Program-made: the position numbers and the translations under genes
The notes under the pieces: model-generated
Seen by the model: only the letters and a program-made list of their open reading frames with translations
The model's database searches: none
What the model was told of the DNA's origin: nothing
DNA from: Phoronis australis
Taxonomy: Eukaryota; Phoronida; Phoronidae
DNA length: 59,093 bases
Reading direction: 5' to 3'
Assembly: GCA_002633005.1 (NCBI GenBank)
Contig: NMRA01000014.1
Location: forward strand, 397,898 to 456,990
Shown: positions 1 to 15,100 of the stretch, in pieces
Position numbering within the stretch: the first letter of the stretch is position 1
Layout of the letters: each line of letters opens with the position of its first letter

Positions 1-3000
1 CCGTCACCATCCCCAAGCATTGATCCTTCAAAGTGATAATGTTCGTACTATACGTAGAAACAAGGGCTAAATGTTCAACCTCTTGCCGACAAGACATATT
101 ATCTTGGAAATGCGGTTGAATTTCTTTCGTCTAATCCACGTTTTACAATAGATGCCAAAGTATAGGTACACACTGGATTGCCATCATTGCATAATGGGTG
201 ACCACGTAGTCTCCGGGCATGAAAAGAATTCTCTCCTGGCGTGATAAGTTTTCTGACGCAATAAATCCTGATTGTCAATTGTTTTTGATTCTACAGAGAT
301 TTCAATTCCTGAATAGAAAATGTGTGTTCTGAACTTTTCCGCTTCAGCTTTCCATTCAGCTAACTATTGCACATCACCGTGTTTTTACTATCCCGTGGCG
401 TCTCCACTGCCGGCAACGAATCACTTCTGGTACAACCTTCCGTAAATGACGTTCGTATTTTGCACATTTCTTCGGGGTAACAGTTTTCCAAGAGCTATAT
501 GATCAACGGACAAGTTTCTGTTTGGTATTCGGTTTTATTTTCTTTTTCAGGTAGTCCTTGAGCTCATGCTCTGAATGTTTTGAAAACGCAACTCTTTCTT
601 TACGCAGATACGTTTTCTGCCCGTGGCACCGACTCGGTGAATTCATCAACCAAAATATTTTTTTGAAAATGCCGTCAAAAGTGCACTTTTTTAAAACACC
701 ATAGTCGTCAGTGTAAAAAAGCGAAATGAACAAATTTGTAAACACTGCTCAAAGCACTTTTGTGGACATATGGAAACGCCAACGTCTTTGTCTTACAACG
801 CTGCATGTGCTTGGCATTTCTGATAAAGCGTTCTCATAATGGAAACTTTTTTAAGACTGAGCACCATTTCAAAAAATTGTATTTTTTCTTACAGCTGAGC
901 ACAAAAGAATTATTTTGTGATTTAAGGAATGAAACGGAACCAAATCTCGAGTGGTGACTGATTAGAATTGGCAAAACTCGGGGAGGGGTGGTGTTACAAG
1001 CCAAGCAAAGCACTTCTCATTCATCGTCACTTACTACCTGCGGTGGCCAGATCATACGCTATAAATATCACCAGACGCTTTGCTTCTCAAAAGTGCACCT
1101 TGATGTATTTTCTATCATTTTTTGCCATCGCAATCGCTTTACCAAAGATTCATGCACATATGCCGCTTAGAGACAACACCTCTTCACCACGTATTCACAT
1201 CTTCCCGTTCACAATTGTTTTATTTTACATAATTTGTCAATATGTTGTTGACAGAAAGTGTTTATTTTTGGAACAACGTGAACGACCAACTGATAGGGGC
1301 CTACGTGTACACGTAACTAGCCCAGATTTTAACGTCACCGATACATGAAAACAGAATGCGCAAAGCTACAATTGGCTGTAACCTCAACAGTGGTCATTCC
1401 GTGTTTGATGTCACCGTCATAGTTCGTGGAAATCGTAACCATAGTATGATTTCGAAGTTAGAGCCGTAGAAGTCCATGGGTTTAGGGCATACTGGACCGT
1501 GAATTTCGCCGGGTCAATACTATGAAAATTAAATCCCCGGAGTGAGAACTCTTCGCGGTGTAACAACTCACTCACTAATCCTTCATCATGGGCGCGTGAT
1601 AGGAGACCATTGAATAACTTAAAACACGCAAAAACGATGCAGTTTGGCGTTACACAAACAAAATCAATTGTGGGCGAAGACTGCGAAAAACAGCCGCGTT
1701 TACAAAATGACTATACAGCGTTGTATTGACCGGGAAGCAACCGATTTAATACAATTTGTTAACGTTAGGAGTCAAATTAAAGATCAAATGTAAAGAAAAC
1801 TTTCACGTTTTTCATCCAAAACTTGTTGCATTGTCCATAATCCAATGTTTACTAATGCCGCTTGCCTTCAACCTTCGAAGTAGTGGTGTTACACAACCGA
1901 CGTGAACTCATGTAACCGAGACAGCAAAACTAGGTTAAGTTATTTGACCCTGTGCTAAGACGAATATGCATCGACACGCAAAGTGGTATGAGCCTGACAA
2001 CCTATTACGCAACTGCTACTCTAGCCTAACAAAAGCAGCCGACCAGCTGGTCGTCTGATGGCCGGTCGGCTAAAGGGTCGGCTGAAGGGTCGGCTGTGGG
2101 GTCGCCTTATGAGTCGGCACTGCGGGCGGCTGCCGGTCGGCTAATTTTTAGCCGACCGGTCGGCTAATTTGCCGACCGGTCGACGGCCGGTCGTCGACCA
2201 ATTTCCGACCGGTCGGCCAAAAATTCGTGATGTGTGCTGTATCTCATTCACACGCTTACCATTCACAACACAGGGTGGGGGGGAACAAACAACAATGAAA
2301 CAAAAAAGTTCAGTTCCATATGATTGTCAATGAAGCTAAAGAAAGTGTGTCTGGGTTCGGGTCATTTGTCTGACAAAAATGTCACAGGTCGTAACTGTTT
2401 ACATGTCTTCTCAGGAATTATTTCAAATCAATACTGAAACAATTTGTTCTTCACGGCCAGCTGCTACCTAATCTCCTAAATCAATTCAGATGATATACAG
2501 TCCAGCCTTTTCTCCACGACTTATTCCACAAAAGGTACCAAAAAGTCGCCATACATTTACAACAAAACATATTTTTTCAAGAATTTCGAAAAAGACTGAG
2601 CCGAGCACACGTGTCTCGGTATCTGGGTTATCTCCATTTGACCTTTTTGATACAAGTCATATAAAACGTTTAGTTACCATAACCTTCTATGGGGTGCGAT
2701 TTAAACATTGCAAAGTGTGTAGCACGATCATGCAAGTTACGGAAAAAAATAGTGTTTTGTGAGTAAACTTGCGACCTTATACAAGCATACACTAGAAAAT
2801 GGTTGCCACATGAGATTGGATGGCAAGGTTAGAATGTTAATTTAAAGGAGAAAATTCATCATTGCTGTTCTAAAAACTCAGACTTGGTCTTATTTTCAGT
2901 GCTACTAATTCAGTTTTTTTTGGCGGAGCCTGTTAGCTCATAATTTGTACTAAAAGACACTTTAATAGTGTCTCCAGATTTTCAATAGTTTCTGACTTGC

Positions 3001-3007
3001 AACATAC
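1..3007. other. Left-edge intron sequence, no exon found
   Basis: This lies downstream of exon 25 and should be intron 25 of the A2M-like gene. The short open frames here have no family resemblance. The only structured part is the palindrome cluster at 2040-2220. Confidence 0.5.
2040..2220. repeat. GC-rich cluster of CCGACCGGTCGG palindromes
   Basis: About 180 bases packed with variants of the self-complementary core GACCGGTC and its half GGTCGGCT, spaced 10 to 30 bases apart. It is much more GC-rich than the surrounding AT-rich intron. Function unknown. It could be a tandem minisatellite or the foldback end of an element. Confidence 0.7.
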
Positions 3008-3173
3008 CTTTGGAGATGGCTAGTTCCTGTAACAGAGCCATGTACTCCAGTCGCTTGGGGTGTTCTGGGTTGTAGAGTGTGTAAGCATATGACACCAGTG
3101 CTGCAGTGTAGGAATCCAGAGTGGGCATTGGTTGAATATCCAAGCAGGAAATGGCACTGGTCACAGTTTCAGA
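3008..3173 (-). CDS. A2M-like exon 25: thioester domain, last exon in window
   Basis: 166 bases, phase 0 to 1, donor GTATGT. It reads [20 protein letters not shown], then [20 protein letters not shown] and ends ELAISKG, matching the helix pair of the thioester domain that ends in LAYAxxLA....R...L..L...A. The next exon must lie outside the window. Confidence 0.92.
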
Positions 3174-6100
3174 CTACGAAAGGTAGATAAATATTATGTT
3201 AAAACAGAAAATGTTGTGAAGGCCAGATTCCAATACCAGTATGTAATGCATAACACACGATGTATTTAGTAATAAAATAAAAGAGACGTTTTCATTAATT
3301 TTGTTCCCAATGTGTTAATGCATTATTCAAAAATGGATTGAGCAGTGACTGAAAATGTTTAACGGAGAAGGACTATGTTATCATGACCTCAGCGACTGGG
3401 TTTTCCAAAAGACTGCTGAGAAATACACTATAGAAACAAATTGTGCCCAGAAACACACCATAATAAACGTTTGTGCCCAGAAACAAACAATTATTAACCA
3501 TTGTGCCCAAAAAGGAGTGTCCAGAAAGGAATCATAATTTGTTTGTGAAAAGCATCATGTTTCATTAATTTTGCATGTTTATGATATTATGTTAGTGATC
3601 CTCCCTGAAAATTACAATCCCACCTACTCCACGACATATCATATGCAAACCAGATCATTCAACTATTTTTAAAAACTTACGCTGGCGGGGAGCCCAGCTT
3701 CCAACATGGCAACCAGCACGTATGCTGTAAGTGCAGACTGGCTTCCCCCACTGATTCCACCTTGCATGTATTTACTGAGCACACGGCCCACTGACGGGAA
3801 GCAACCATTCTCCAGCTGATGTCCGATGAACCATGATATACTCTTGTTCAGCACCACTTCGTCGATGAAAATGAATGGTTTGGCCTGAAAATGGCAGACA
3901 GTAGCACAACGTGTAACCAAATTACTGAGTATGGAAGGAAAATTCTTGAAGAAAACAATATGGTGGACAGTCATCAGAGATTGGAGGGCCTTCAAGTGCC
4001 CATTTTTGTGAGCGACAGGTTTTATTTTTCCACGTAAATAATGCATCTCAAAAACAGCAAAAATGGCCACTAGGTGGTGCAAAATACCTCGATTCCATCC
4101 AAAAACGAGAGGATAGTGTCATCTCACCACAAAATGCCCAGATTCAAAATTTTATGAAAACCCAATGAGGACCTTTGAAAATATAGAAGAAAACGTAAAA
4201 CTAAAATTGCTACCAGGGTGCACACCTATAGTTAGATCCATTCGAAAATCGTCGTCGTCCGACGTCAACATCATATAAACACACTTCTTTAATTTAGTAA
4301 AGATCCTGCAAATGGTTTAGGAGATACGGCCATGGGAGAAAAAAAAACGAAACTGCCACTAAGAGGCGCCACAGTAATCGAAGTCATCAGAAAATCATCG
4401 TCACCAGTCCACTTCAGAGTAAAAACATACATGCCAATTTTCACAATTATCCTGAAAGCGGTTTGGTTGATAGAGGGGTGGACGCCGAAATACAGACGCA
4501 AAAACACTAAATATGGCCACTAGGGGGCGCAAACTCTACATCAAATCCATCTGAAAATGGAAAGATAGCGTCACCTAACAGAAGCCTGTACACCAAATTT
4601 CATGAAAATACATTGAGGGCCTTTGAAGATAAACACGTAAAAAAATAAAATTGCCACTAGGTGGCACAACAGTAGTCAGATCTGTCCGTAAGTCGTCGTC
4701 GTCATCATTATATAAATGCACTCACTAAATTTAGTAAAGTTTTAGGAGATATAGCCATAGGCTAAAAAAAACAAAACTGCCACTAGGAGGCGCCACAGTA
4801 GTCAGAAGTCGTCGGAAAATCATCGTCAACCTTGCTCTTCATAGTAGGAACTAACATGCCAATTTTCACCGATAATCACGCTTAGAGCGGTTTGGTTGAT
4901 AGCGGGGTGGACGCTAAAAAACAGACTCGAAAACAGTAAAAATGGCCACTAGGTGGCACAAACTACATCGAATCCATCCGAAAACGAGAGGATATTTTCG
5001 TCTCACTAATACTTGCCTATATATCAAATTTTATGAAAATATGTTTAGGACCTTTGAAGATACCGAGGTAAACGTAAAAAACTAAAATTGCCACTACGGG
5101 CACACCAGTAGTCGTATCCATCTGAAACTTCGCTCATGCCGTCTCATCCATGAAAGCAACACGGGTAAAATTTCATGAACATAAGTCAACTGGTTTTGGA
5201 GATAGAGCAGCGGACGCCGGATGCCAGACGAACGCCGCCCGGACGGACGGACGGACAGAGATGACGGCATAATGCATCCACATATAAAAATGTGGACGCA
5301 CAAAAAGAATGCAAAGGTTTTGCTGATCTTGCAAGGAAAGTTTTCCAATATGGCTTGGTCTTTCAGAACAGACACAGCGCACTTGTCAAAAGGTTTGTAT
5401 TGAACCTATCCCGTACAGACAGAGATCTTCTCTCTCAACACTGAGGAATCCAAATTTCTTCGAACACATGAAAACTGCGAATCGAAGACTAATAAAAATT
5501 GATCTTTGTTAAAAGCATGTTGCCAGGAAGCACATGCTACATACATGTACCAGTCATCGAAGACATTAGTCTTCGGGAACTACATGTATCTATTCACGAA
5601 ACGGGTAGCATCACATCGGCAAGAAATAAATATTGTCACTAATTTCCGAAAGTCTCTAATACAGTAAAACATGTTCGCCTTATTTTTAGGAAGAATTATT
5701 TAATTAATCATAATTGGTGTATTTGAAGTCAAAATAACCCACCGATACTGAACCCTTGTGCACCCTTACAGTCCCCCCCCGAATCTCCTGGAAAATAACT
5801 GGCGACTCACCGAGACAATTCTCTAAATGTTTTTTAGCATATGAGACCAACAAGTGCTAAATAAAACACGACCTGCTTTACTGCTTGTGTTAATTTCTTT
5901 AGATACAGTGCACACCTAGATCGTTACATTGCATTTACTCTGGCAAATGAATTCTGATGACACGCACGCACTCGGTCACTCACACAATACGAAGACGAAC
6001 TTCAAAACAAACCTCACGTGACAACAACATGTGTTACAGGGTACGATCTAGCGCAGATTTGGACTTAATAATTTTTTATGCAGTTAATCCTAACTCGACA

Positions 6101-9100
6101 GGAACTTAAAAATCTTAGGGACGCTATTTTGAAAACTTAGGGAGGACTTCGGGTAATTTGTTGAGGTGAAACTGTATTTTCATTCAAGAATTCAAGTTGC
6201 TCTATAGACGATCGCGAGGCAGCGACGCATCAATCGGCTAGTTTTTGCCCTGGGATTTCAGCATTATTTTCTGAAAAATGGTCGTAATTATACAACGAAG
6301 CTTGATAGCAATGCACCACAATTATATAGAAAGTCTGTCATAGGTTACAGATACGTCACAAAGCGTAAATTTTATGAATCCTAGCTTAAGATTTCACCTG
6401 TTTCGCAGACCGGGTTTTAACCGGCTCAGGCTATAATAAGCGCCCCCTTCCTGAAACATATTTTTCTAAGCGCTCTGGGTGCTTATTGGGGCAAATATGG
6501 TACGTCTTTTTCTGCCCTTGTAATATTCAACGTAACCACTCATGTTCACATCGATTGAAATTCATAATTACACTCAACACATAGATGCTGTTGCTATATA
6601 TACTTCATCAACACATGGAATTCTATATTTGCCCATAATTAAACTTATGAGCATGCCACGGCAAAGCCAACCAATGATCACTTCCTGTAACAGTATCATG
6701 TGACCTGGACTAACCTGGGCGAAACATTTGACGACGAAAGCAGTCAACCACATACTTCCAGAGTCATCACTCATGCCAAATGCACTGTAGGAACCATCAG
6801 GGTGTTTGTAGGTCAACTCACGCTGGTAACCTGAAGGGATGGAGTAGTCCACAAAATGCATTCAATAAACAGGAAATAAAGTTAGGCTAACAAACCAATA
6901 AACTTTGGCAAGAGTTTTGCCCAAGTTCGAGGGAGTTATGTCTACTATAGCTGATAAGCAAATTTGCAGCAAGTTCTTACTATGCAATGTCCAGAAAAAC
7001 TGTCAAAAAATTTCTGCCACAGTGACTATACTTTGACCAACACGCACATACTACATACTCCATAATAAGGAGAGTACTCGATAGTGAAAACAAGACAGTA
7101 AACTACGCCCCTTACTAGATTATGTATTTCGCCACAGTTTAGTCATTACTAGTATGACTTCTCACCTGATCTCATATATTCCTTAGCTTTACCCTCGATT
7201 ATCTCACTAGAAAGGCCTGTATTCTGCAGATACTGCAAGACAAAGATGTTGGGTGCAAAGCCGACCATGTTCTGCTCACCACATCCATATGGCATGCGCA
7301 GCAGGTTGTCTAGATTGGAGAGGGCTGGGCCCATAATGTCACCTAAGAAATGACAAGTGAGTGACAGGTGTGAGTCAAATGAAGCATTAGGGATATTACC
7401 AAGAATGTTATTTACGAACAAAATGTATCTCAGTGAAACTAGTGAACTTGACGCATTTGTTGGATAATTTCAAAAACTGGGGGAAACTGGCATATGCACC
7501 ATCACTCAGATTCGGAAAAACTGTTAGTAAGAAATGAGAAAGTAGCGATGACTAATTTTACAAATATTTTGTTGGACATTGAAATACAACTATTAACTCC
7601 GAAACATAAAACATGACCCAACTGCTCATATTTTCAACTGAGACCATTTCATGAATGTAATAAGCACCTGAAGACAATCTAGTACTGAGCGAAGACAGTA
7701 ACACCATGTTACAGGCTGGTCCAACTCACTTGATACTCTGCACTCATGAATTCAGTTAGACAGCTCAAACATACCAATGACTGTCACAGAGCCCCGTGCC
7801 GATCCATTGACAACATTAGAAGGTAGAGGGAGGTCAATTTCCTTGAAGTCAGACGTGTCCTCACCATCTGCGACAGTTAATACTATTTATTTAAACAAGT
7901 CAAGAGATGAACGATACAAAAGTAGCAAAACTATTTACAGCAACTGATATAAAGGCGATAGTAAGTGAATAGAATTCTGGTTTGACATTACACTAAAATT
8001 GAGACATTGAAAAAAAAGAGTGCAGGAGGTCTGGTGTCATTTGCAGAGCATCAAACATGCGCAGGTCTCATGGTTGGGCCTGTTGCACCAAACACCTGAA
8101 CTAAGAACACAAATGCCCCGTTATAGATCAACAGGTGCTTCGTGAAGGAAGTTTTCAAGTTAGTCAGTCTCCTTAAGAAAACCCGGCGACAGACGTTCCA
8201 CTTGCTGCAATGCACAATTTGGTGTAGGCATGTAACAGTGCCAACCAGTAGGTTGCTCCTTAGCCTATAAAAAGCTGAGCAAGACTCCACCACGTGTTTA
8301 AGGGTTTCAACTTCAACACTACACTTGGGACACACTGCGCGACCCCATACGCCCAATAACATATCTGTGTCAGGCTAGGTTACAGTGGTCTATCAAAATG
8401 CGAATGACTGTCTTATGCCCAATCTACCAACATGCCATAAGCATTCCCACTAAATAAGATTGCCCCAAACCCCGCCGATCAGGGAAAACGGTGGGGTTTG
8501 GCCGATTGAACTAGACCGTATTTATCCACCTTGGCTGTGTCGCGCTCAGCTCACGATCAAAGGGATCCTGCCAAGCTGCTCTATTCATCGAGTCACTAGC
8601 GAGGATAATTGGCTCCGCTCATGCGGATACCTTCAGCTGATTACAATCTAGCCTAGATGACTGTACCTTTATAGAGAGCATTTTACGTAGTTTTGAGAGT
8701 AATATTTGAAAAGAGAAAAAAAATGTTGGTACAACTTTGAATTTTTCAAATCGGCCCAGAATATGTGTGTTGCAACACTCACAATTACTTTCATTCGGCG
8801 AGCACGAATACAAAAATATAGGACCCAAGTTATAATAATATAGAACTACTCTGTATTTTACTTAGATTTTGGAACACATGCATTGCAATATTCAAAATAC
8901 AACTTTATTATACCTCTTGCAAGCTGTAAAACGACTTTGTTCAATTTCATTGTGCTCATTCCATTGTCATCCGTCAAGTCGGAAATTTCCCATTTCCCCC
9001 TCAAGAACATTTAAAAAAAATTCCCCTCATCAAGTCAAATAATTGCCCTCTGAATAATAAAAAATCCCCTTGTGGTTTTAAACTCAATCCTAAAAATATT

Positions 9101-12100
9101 GTGCTAAAACCCACTGATTTTAATCACGAGGCCTCCAGACCCCGGAGACGTCACAAACTGGTGCCAAATAGACTGGTTACTCTTTCATATTGAAAACACA
9201 AAACTAAAAGACAACTTCCCTTTGTTTGTGGCTCATTGGAACTAAAAGAAGTCCTACAAGAGAAAAAATGTGGAAACACAAGCAACGGAGCATAGAAACA
9301 CACAGGAACTAGAAAATGTTTTTGCTGAATAACTTGCAGTGCACTCCTCTCAGAAGCTAAAGCACACCACATTTAACAGCTAGCAAAACAGGATTACTCA
9401 CTAGTTAATTATATATAGATGCAGAGACTGGCCAAAAGTGAGATATATCAAATAAACACAAAAGAACAGCAACACGGAGCGTTGAAATGCGCCCACCAAT
9501 GCCGCGCAAATGGTGTGCATCTAGGGTTGTTCGTTTCATAAAAATAGCCACCCCGACACTAGTTGGCGCAAAAACGTCCAATTCATCTGAAAACGGAAAC
9601 ATGCTATAGCTTCATTCATAGACAGCTATTTACCAAATTTCATAAAAATTTGTCAAGGAACTTCAGAGAAACAAAGGAAAACAGAAAAAAATAAAATTTC
9701 CACTATGGGGCACAGCGTTCATTGTATCCGTCAGAAAGACGACATTGTCTGTTGTTAGCTTCCTATAAATATAATTACTACATTTGATAAAGATCCTGCA
9801 GTGTGCTCAGGAGATGCAGCTATGGGTGAAAAACAAACAAAACTACCACTAGGAGGCGCCACAGTCGAATTCGTTATTGTCAACCCTCCTTTTCACACTG
9901 AGAACATTATGCCTATTTTCAAAAACATCCTTAGAAAGGTTTGGTTGATCGAGGGGTCAGGATGCCAAAAACAGACTTGAAAACAGGAAAAATACCACTA
10001 GGTGGCGCAAAGCACCTCAATTCCATCCGAAAACGGGAGGATAGCATCACCTCACCAACAGGTGCCTATATTTCAAATTTTCTAAAAATCCACTGAGGAC
10101 CTTTGAAGATAAGGGCCACACTGGGGGTCAGATCCGTCTGAAAGTTGTTGTCATCTGTTGTCATCATCATATAAATACACTTGCCGAATTCAGCAAAGAT
10201 CCTGCTAACAGTTTAGGAGATACATCTATGGGTGCAAAAAACAGAACTGCCACTAGGAGGTGCCACAGTATTCGAAGTCATCAGAAAATCGTCAGATTCG
10301 AATACATGCCAATTTTCACAATCGTCCTTAGAGCAGTTTGGTTGATAGAGGGGTGAACGCCAAAAAACAGGCTCCAAAACAGGAAAAATGGCCACCAGGT
10401 GGCGCAAACTATGTCAAATCCATCTGAAAACCGGAGGACACGTGATCTCACTAATAAATACCTATATGTCAAATTTTATGAAAATGCATTGAGGACCTTT
10501 AAAGATACAGAGGTAAGCGTAAAAAACTATTTGCCACTAGGGGGCACACCAGTAATTGAATCTGTCCCATCCATAAAAAGAACATATGTGCCAAACTTCA
10601 CGAATGTACATCAAAGGTTTTGGAAAAAGAGGAGAGGATGCCAGACAGACAGATGCCGGACGGAGATGACGGCATAATGCGTCCAGATATGTTGGCGCAT
10701 AAAAAAACGCCTCGAAAATTCTGGTTAGAAGGTACACGCATCTTTCCCCTCATGAACAACCATAACAATGACATATCAAAGAGCGACACTGACCCAACTC
10801 TGTCACTGAATGGGATAACAACCTAGTGACTGAGGTTAAAGATTATAATCTCCCAACACCCAACTTTCTACACTAATAACTTATTCTTGTGTCAGACTGA
10901 GGGAGGAATGAGAACCTGTTTTATTGCCAGGAAATAGGTTGGTTAAATAACCATCTTCTAAGGACAATATAATATAGTAGCTAACAACAGTTTCGAGTTA
11001 AATGTTTACCTTTCTCTGGACAGAAGAAGGAGCTAAATGTGTACTCTTGAGGAAGGCCCTCGGGTTCTACCAACATAGGGCGAATAACAGCATCGGTCAG
11101 ACCAGTCAGGATGCTCATTGGTCTACGGCCACAAACTGTTTGGTTAGCTGCAGTACGAGCCTGAACAAAAATAAAAGAAATTTAATCAACGGTTTTCTTG
11201 CAAATGACACACAATTGGTAATAAAAATAGAATTACAATTGATGATAGAGAATTAAAATATTTTTCTCAGTTTCACATTAAAACAACATCAGCACCAAAA
11301 ATCTGATTAAAGTCTTAGCAATCACCATGTAATCAAACGTATTTGAGAGAAGAAAAAACTGAGTTACTTACAGCAACTGTGATGTTAACATTGCCAAGTT
11401 TCATGGGAATAATACGGAACTTGTGTGTCATCGTTTCTTGCCCGCAGACACAAAGGTCAACTGAGTTAACCTTGTTCAGTCTGTGGTAGCCTCCATCTGG
11501 ACTCCTCTTCAGGCGCAGATTAATCTACACAACGTTATCAAAATGTAAAGTGACATAGTTTTTGTTATTACCTGGTATCATACAGAGACACTCAATGAAC
11601 TTGAACCATTACTTCCACAATTTGTTCATACATCACTTACATCATACACAAGACCATATTCACATGACTACTCCTGTCTTTCAAACATGCTCATGAAACA
11701 ATGATGAAAAAAAGTTGATATAAACGGCAGTGATTGTGATGGATTAGGTATACCTAATTACAGGTTACCTATCCAGGATAACCTGTACACTAACAATGAG
11801 TCACCGGGTTTTTTAACTTACCGCCAGACATTCATCCAGATAGTTAAAAACAGATATCAACACAGGCACCTTCTCTCCACGAATGACCGAGTATGGCAGG
11901 TTGAAGGAAGCAAAGAAAGGTTTGAAAGCCTTGAGGGTGGTGATGGGTGCTACACCCAGTCCCACGGTAGGGTTGGTGCAGAAAGCACTCCCAACCCACT
12001 CAGTGATGGTATCAGGAACTTTCTTGGGCACTGCAAGCTCACCGCTCGCGCTGGAAATGACGAGGTTCATGATAACTAACTTAAAAGATAGATTTACAAA

Positions 12101-15100
12101 TTAGCGAAAGCAGCTTAATGCGGCAGGCCTTAACTTCGGAAATTATGTAAAACATTGATTCTATGTTAAATATGTCTACATGTAGCCAGAATTCTTCATT
12201 ACTGTTCAAACAACCAATATCACCAAACTTTACCAGACTGCACAGTGAAGTGGCCATTTACATAGCGTGAAATTTGCACCGCATACTTTAAGTTAAACTT
12301 TGTTCAACATGTAACATGTAATTTTCAAGTGAAATTGCGAGTATCCTGGGCCTAGATGCTCTATTAAACAATAAATAAAATTAAATGAATCTCAAAAATT
12401 AACTGATAAAACGGGTATAGTTGAAGAAACTTCCATCACAATGCACCAATGCACAACATGCAGACACGACACTTCCAAGACACTTTTGCACTTAGCTCCA
12501 TGTTTGCCAATATTGGAACTCATGCAATAATGGCAATTAAGATGGAATTGTCAGCAAGGATGAACACAAACAAGCTACTCAACAGAAAATTGCAATTTTG
12601 TTACATTTTTGATGAAGTACAGAATCAGTAAAATGAGGGCAGAGCCAGTCCAGCTCATTATCTTCAGTTGCAAAGATGAACTCGCACGTTGTGAGAATAA
12701 GTTTAGTGTGACAGCGGGCCTTAATTATGATACTTCTTGTCTGAAAAAGGTTATAAGTAATGTGATATCTGTCTACCTTAAATTAAGTTGAGTTTGACAT
12801 AGCTACATTTCTTCTTTCAAACGTAATTCTTTTTTCATCGTGTTAACGCTTAATTTCTATATTGTTTTTGTTGACACACCTAACTGTCAGAAGACGGATA
12901 GGAGGGGGTGACAACACCTTCATTTATTGATCTAAAATACAAGTAAACAATGTATTAAGAGGTTTGACACAGTTGACCAAAAAATTGCAAAGCAGCCATT
13001 GTTTTATGATTCTGACTAAACTAACAGATAAAATATTTGAATCTGACTTTATTTCAAATATCTCATTTTGTTTGACTTTATGTACTTAGAAATAAAACAA
13101 CAATAATGGCTTCGATTTATTTCTATACATATATATTCTAATTTTCGTCAAAGAGTCGTATTCTTCAGAGGATCTGCATCACCTCATTTAGTTTCAGAAT
13201 TATTTTTCATAAAATGTATAGCTTTGGCCAAAAGGTGCATTTGTTTAGGAGGATGCACTGGAAGAACTAATTTGGTGGCTTGTCCTTTTTTTTGGAAAAT
13301 TCGCAGTAGGTTAAATACAAAATATGAAAATTCAACGATAAATTGAAGCAGATCGAACCTCTTTAAACACAAATAAAACAAATACACAGCACCAAGGTGA
13401 TTCTTCGTTGGGTGTAACAAACATAAGGCGTAACAAATACAGAATAGAAATGGCAAGAAAAGACAAGTGATAGAAAAGAGCAGTTACCCAACAGGAAGTA
13501 AGGACCACAACCAAGATTCTGGAAAGTAGTGTCGCAGCTCAGAGGGAGGTTTGGAGGTCAGTGGTGGGGGGTAATCCTCAGAGAAAAAGGGAGGTCCTTT
13601 TTCAAGCAGGAGGGGAAAGTCACTCATGGGTGAAGAAAAGTCCTCTGAAAGAGTTAAGCACACATACCATGCAAGAGATAGAAACATAAGATGCGAAGCA
13701 GTTTCAGCAAGTCTTTCTGAGACAGTGTGAATATGTATACTTTGACTTTGTTCTCAAAATCTGCTTTAAAGAGACCTCTTGGTGAGAATAAGTCATTTTT
13801 AATTTGCAATAGTGCAAATTTGAACACATTAGCTGCGCAATTGCAGTTGAAAGCACTGCTGCTGAGCTACCTCTGACGTGTGAAATAGTTGAGTACTTTA
13901 AATGTATGTAAAAGGTAAGCACCGGAATTGACTTTAGTCAATGTCTGGCAGACAATGGTTAGAATTGCATATTTGTAATAAAATCACAAAAACTGAAAAC
14001 TTTTTTTTGTTTTGACACAAGACTAACACATGCAAAATTGAAACCAAAATGAGTTTTGGATCCAACTCATAATGTCCTTTTTAATAAATCGAACAAGAGC
14101 AACAAGGAGTGTTGAAATGCACCCAAGATAAACTGCAAATGGTGTGCTTCCATGGGTGTTTGTTGGAATAATTAAAATGGCCATTGGAAGATGTACAACG
14201 TGTCAAACCCAACTGAATTGAGAAGGTGGCATCTTCTCTGTAAAATACAACTATTCACCAAATTTCATTTAAATAAGCCAAGGAACTCTTAAGATATAGA
14301 GGGAAACGTAACAAACAATTGGCCCAAGGGGGAGACAGCTACAGTCCAATTGGTCTAAAACTAATCTTCATCAATGTCTGTAGAAGCCCATTTGCCAAAT
14401 TTCGCAAAGATCCTTCAAAGGGTTTAAGAGATATGGCTGTAGATCCAAAAAAGCAAATTTGACCCTAAGGGGCGCCAGAATAGTCAATAATCAACATCAT
14501 TCAGGCTCTTTGCATCAGAAATACAACCGTCAATTTTCCCAATCGTCCATTGCTTGGTTTGGCAGACAGAGAGGCAGACGTCAAAAACATATTAAGCAGA
14601 ATTTTTTTAAATAGCCACCAGGTGCAGCAGAAAACATCAAACCTGTCCAAAAATGGGAAGGTGTCATTGTCCCCTTGATAGAAACCTATTTGCCGAACTT
14701 CATGAAAATACATTCACGAAACACTCAAGATAGAGAGGTAAACATAAAAAAGGTAAAAAAGTTTGCTACTAGTGAGGCACAGTGGTATTTGGATTAGTTT
14801 GACATTTGTTACCATTTGTCGCCGGCTCCATACGAACACACCTTTCAAACTTCAAAACACAAAATCACCACTAGGGGCGACACAATAGTCGGACCCATTC
14901 GAAAGTCAACTTCAGTCATGGCTTTCTGAACAAGAAGACATCAGATTCTGTAAATTCTCATAATGCTCGTTAAGCGGTTAGCAGATAGGGAGGATGGACA
15001 CCAAGAACAGATGCAACAATACCAAAAATCAAATCTGTCTGAAAATGGGAAGGCATTGTCGTCTTCTTAATAAACCTATTTGCTGAACTTAATGAAAATA

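Noticed and set aside
968-1348. 126-residue plus-strand open frame near the left edge, considered as a gene or as the next A2M exon
   Set aside because: No family resemblance, and the strand is wrong for the A2M-like gene. I could not find exon 26 here on the minus strand either.
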